Source of the DNA: Granulosicoccaceae bacterium
GTDB lineage: Bacteria > Pseudomonadota > Gammaproteobacteria > DAOVJZ01
DNA: 6,179 bases
Assembly: GCA_030632035.1 (NCBI GenBank)
Contig: DAOVJZ010000095.1
Location: 1-6,179 of the forward strand
Direction of reading: 5' to 3'
Below, in pieces: positions 5,452 to 6,179 of this stretch. The notes below the pieces were generated by a model that made no database searches, was not told where the DNA came from, and saw only the letters and a list, made by a program, of their open reading frames with translations. How positions within the stretch are numbered: the first letter of the stretch is position 1; every line of letters starts with the position of its first letter. The translations under genes were made by a program, and so were the position numbers.

Positions 5452-5537
5452 TGTCATTCCGACCGAACAAAGTGAGTGGAGGAATCTCGGTTTATTAAGT
5501 GAGATTTCTCGATTCGTTTTACTCACTCGAAATGACA
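5452..5537. repeat. 86-bp MITE/REP-like inverted repeat with TGTCATT/AATGACA ends
   Basis: Two 39-base arms (5452-5490 and 5499-5537) align without gaps around an 8-base centre (TTTATTAA). By my count 27 of 39 positions pair, and 9 of the 12 mismatches are transition-type, so many are G-T pairs on one strand or the other. The ends are perfect (TGTCATT/AATGACA), and the GAATCTC type inner block resembles the common GTCATTCCGA...GGAATCTC family of dispersed bacterial repeats. No coding capacity is present. It lies 13 bp after the icd stop codon and could also stop or stabilise that transcript. Confidence 0.65.
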
Positions 5538-5550
5538 AAAAATTAATTAT

Positions 5551-6179
5551 TTACAACCCATCAACCACGGCATTTAATGTCGCACTCGGGCGCATGACCT
5601 GCGATACCTTTTGTTTATCCGGACAATAATAACCACCCAGTTCAACCGCCTTGCCCTGCACACTGTTTAACTCTTCCACGATCTTGGCTTCATTACTGGT
5701 GAGCTGTTCAGCCACGGGCGTAAACATCGCTTTGAGTTCACTGTCATCATCCTGCTCGGCCAGTGCCTGTGCCCAATACAGGGCAAGATAAAAATGACTG
5801 CCGCGGGTATCAAGTTCGCCGACCTTGCGTGAAGGTGATTTGTCATTACTCAGGAACAGGCCGTTGGCCTTATCCAACGCGGCCGCCAACACCTTGGCCT
5901 TGGCGCTGTCGGTTTTAATCGCCAGGTCTTCAATCGATACCGCCAGTGCCAGAAACTCACCCAACGAATCCCAACGCAAATGGTTTTCTTCGATCACCTG
6001 TTGCACGTGTTTGGGTGCCGAACCACCGGCACCGGTTTCAAACAAACCGCCACCTGCCAGCAAGGGCACTATCGATAACATCTTGGCACTGGTACCCAGC
6101 TCAAGGATCGGGAACAAGTCCGTTAAATAATCACGCAACACGTTACCGCTCACCGAAATCGTATCCTTGCCTGCCTTCA
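5551..6179 (-). CDS. icd: NADP-dependent isocitrate dehydrogenase, monomeric type, C-terminal part
   Basis: The frame is open across the window edge and gives the last 208 residues of a roughly 740-aa enzyme that oxidatively decarboxylates isocitrate to 2-oxoglutarate in the TCA cycle, making NADPH. An in-frame GTG at 6153 is internal, not a start: the preceding codons continue the family sequence (GKDTISVSGNVLRDYL). Using that GTG as residue 1 and adding 540 gives Azotobacter vinelandii numbering as I recall it. Arg547 and Asp548 (RD in VLRDYL, substrate/metal), His589 (SAPKH), Arg600 (LRWDS) and Arg649 (SRKVGELD), the NADP-binding residues, all fall exactly in place. The family blocks ELGTSAKMLSIVPL, GGGLFETGAGGSAPKH and GSHFYLALYWAQ are intact. 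This enzyme form is unrelated in sequence to the homodimeric E. coli Icd and is common in several gammaproteobacteria. Confidence 0.96.
   Translation of the reverse strand, partial: KAGKDTISVSGNVLRDYLTDLFPILELGTSAKMLSIVPLLAGGGLFETGAGGSAPKHVQQVIEENHLRWDSLGEFLALAVSIEDLAIKTDSAKAKVLAAALDKANGLFLSNDKSPSRKVGELDTRGSHFYLALYWAQALAEQDDDSELKAMFTPVAEQLTSNEAKIVEELNSVQGKAVELGGYYCPDKQKVSQVMRPSATLNAVVDGL

Noticed and set aside
5825..6130. 101-codon open frame on the plus strand
   Set aside because: Exactly antisense to the strongly conserved isocitrate dehydrogenase sequence.
6151..6153. GTG as the start of a 200-aa isocitrate dehydrogenase gene
   Set aside because: Codons upstream to the window edge continue the conserved family sequence without a stop, so the codon encodes an internal valine.

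Overview
The window looks like chromosomal DNA from a gammaproteobacterium. Three things point there: a monomeric (Azotobacter/Vibrio-type) NADP-isocitrate dehydrogenase, a YajD-type HNH protein very like the enterobacterial one, and a YeaD-type hexose-6-phosphate mutarotase. Genus cannot be fixed from sequence alone. The two window ends (yajD and icd) look richer in G+C than the middle, which is AT-rich, especially around 1680-1740 and 2690-3000. The middle may therefore be an accessory segment between housekeeping genes. No tRNA, rRNA, CRISPR array, transposase or phage gene was seen.

Left part (1-2273, all minus strand). The gene order in the direction of transcription is: a winged-helix/nucleotidyltransferase fusion (1614-2213), a HEPN-like partner overlapping it by 23 bp (1208-1636), hexose-6-phosphate mutarotase (254-1177) and a yajD-like HNH gene cut by the window edge (1-220). 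The gaps are only about 30 bp, so this could be one operon. A near-consensus sigma70 promoter (TTGAAA, 17 bp, TATAGT; 2245-2273) sits just upstream. Two copies of an ACCCAAAATGGG palindrome, exactly 21 bp apart, overlap it, which suggests autoregulation by the winged-helix protein. This HEPN/NTase cassette and its operator are the most interesting part. Both proteins have apparently non-canonical active sites: the HEPN motif is RNLAEY rather than RxxxxH, and the NTase has Asn where a third acidic residue is usual.

Centre (2274-4959). A conserved-looking 125-aa protein of unknown function (minus) diverges from a 670-aa membrane sensor histidine kinase (plus; multi-TM sensor, PAS, HisKA, HATPase_c) that has no response regulator next to it. 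The 263 bp between them hold a short relic of a second, unrelated histidine kinase on the minus strand and a 57-bp inverted repeat.

Right part (4960-6179). The kinase gene converges on a small TPR protein gene (minus), with a long imperfect palindrome between them that may act as a two-way terminator. Upstream of the TPR gene, two different REP/MITE-like palindromes fill the gap to the C-terminal 208 codons of monomeric isocitrate dehydrogenase (minus, running off the window).
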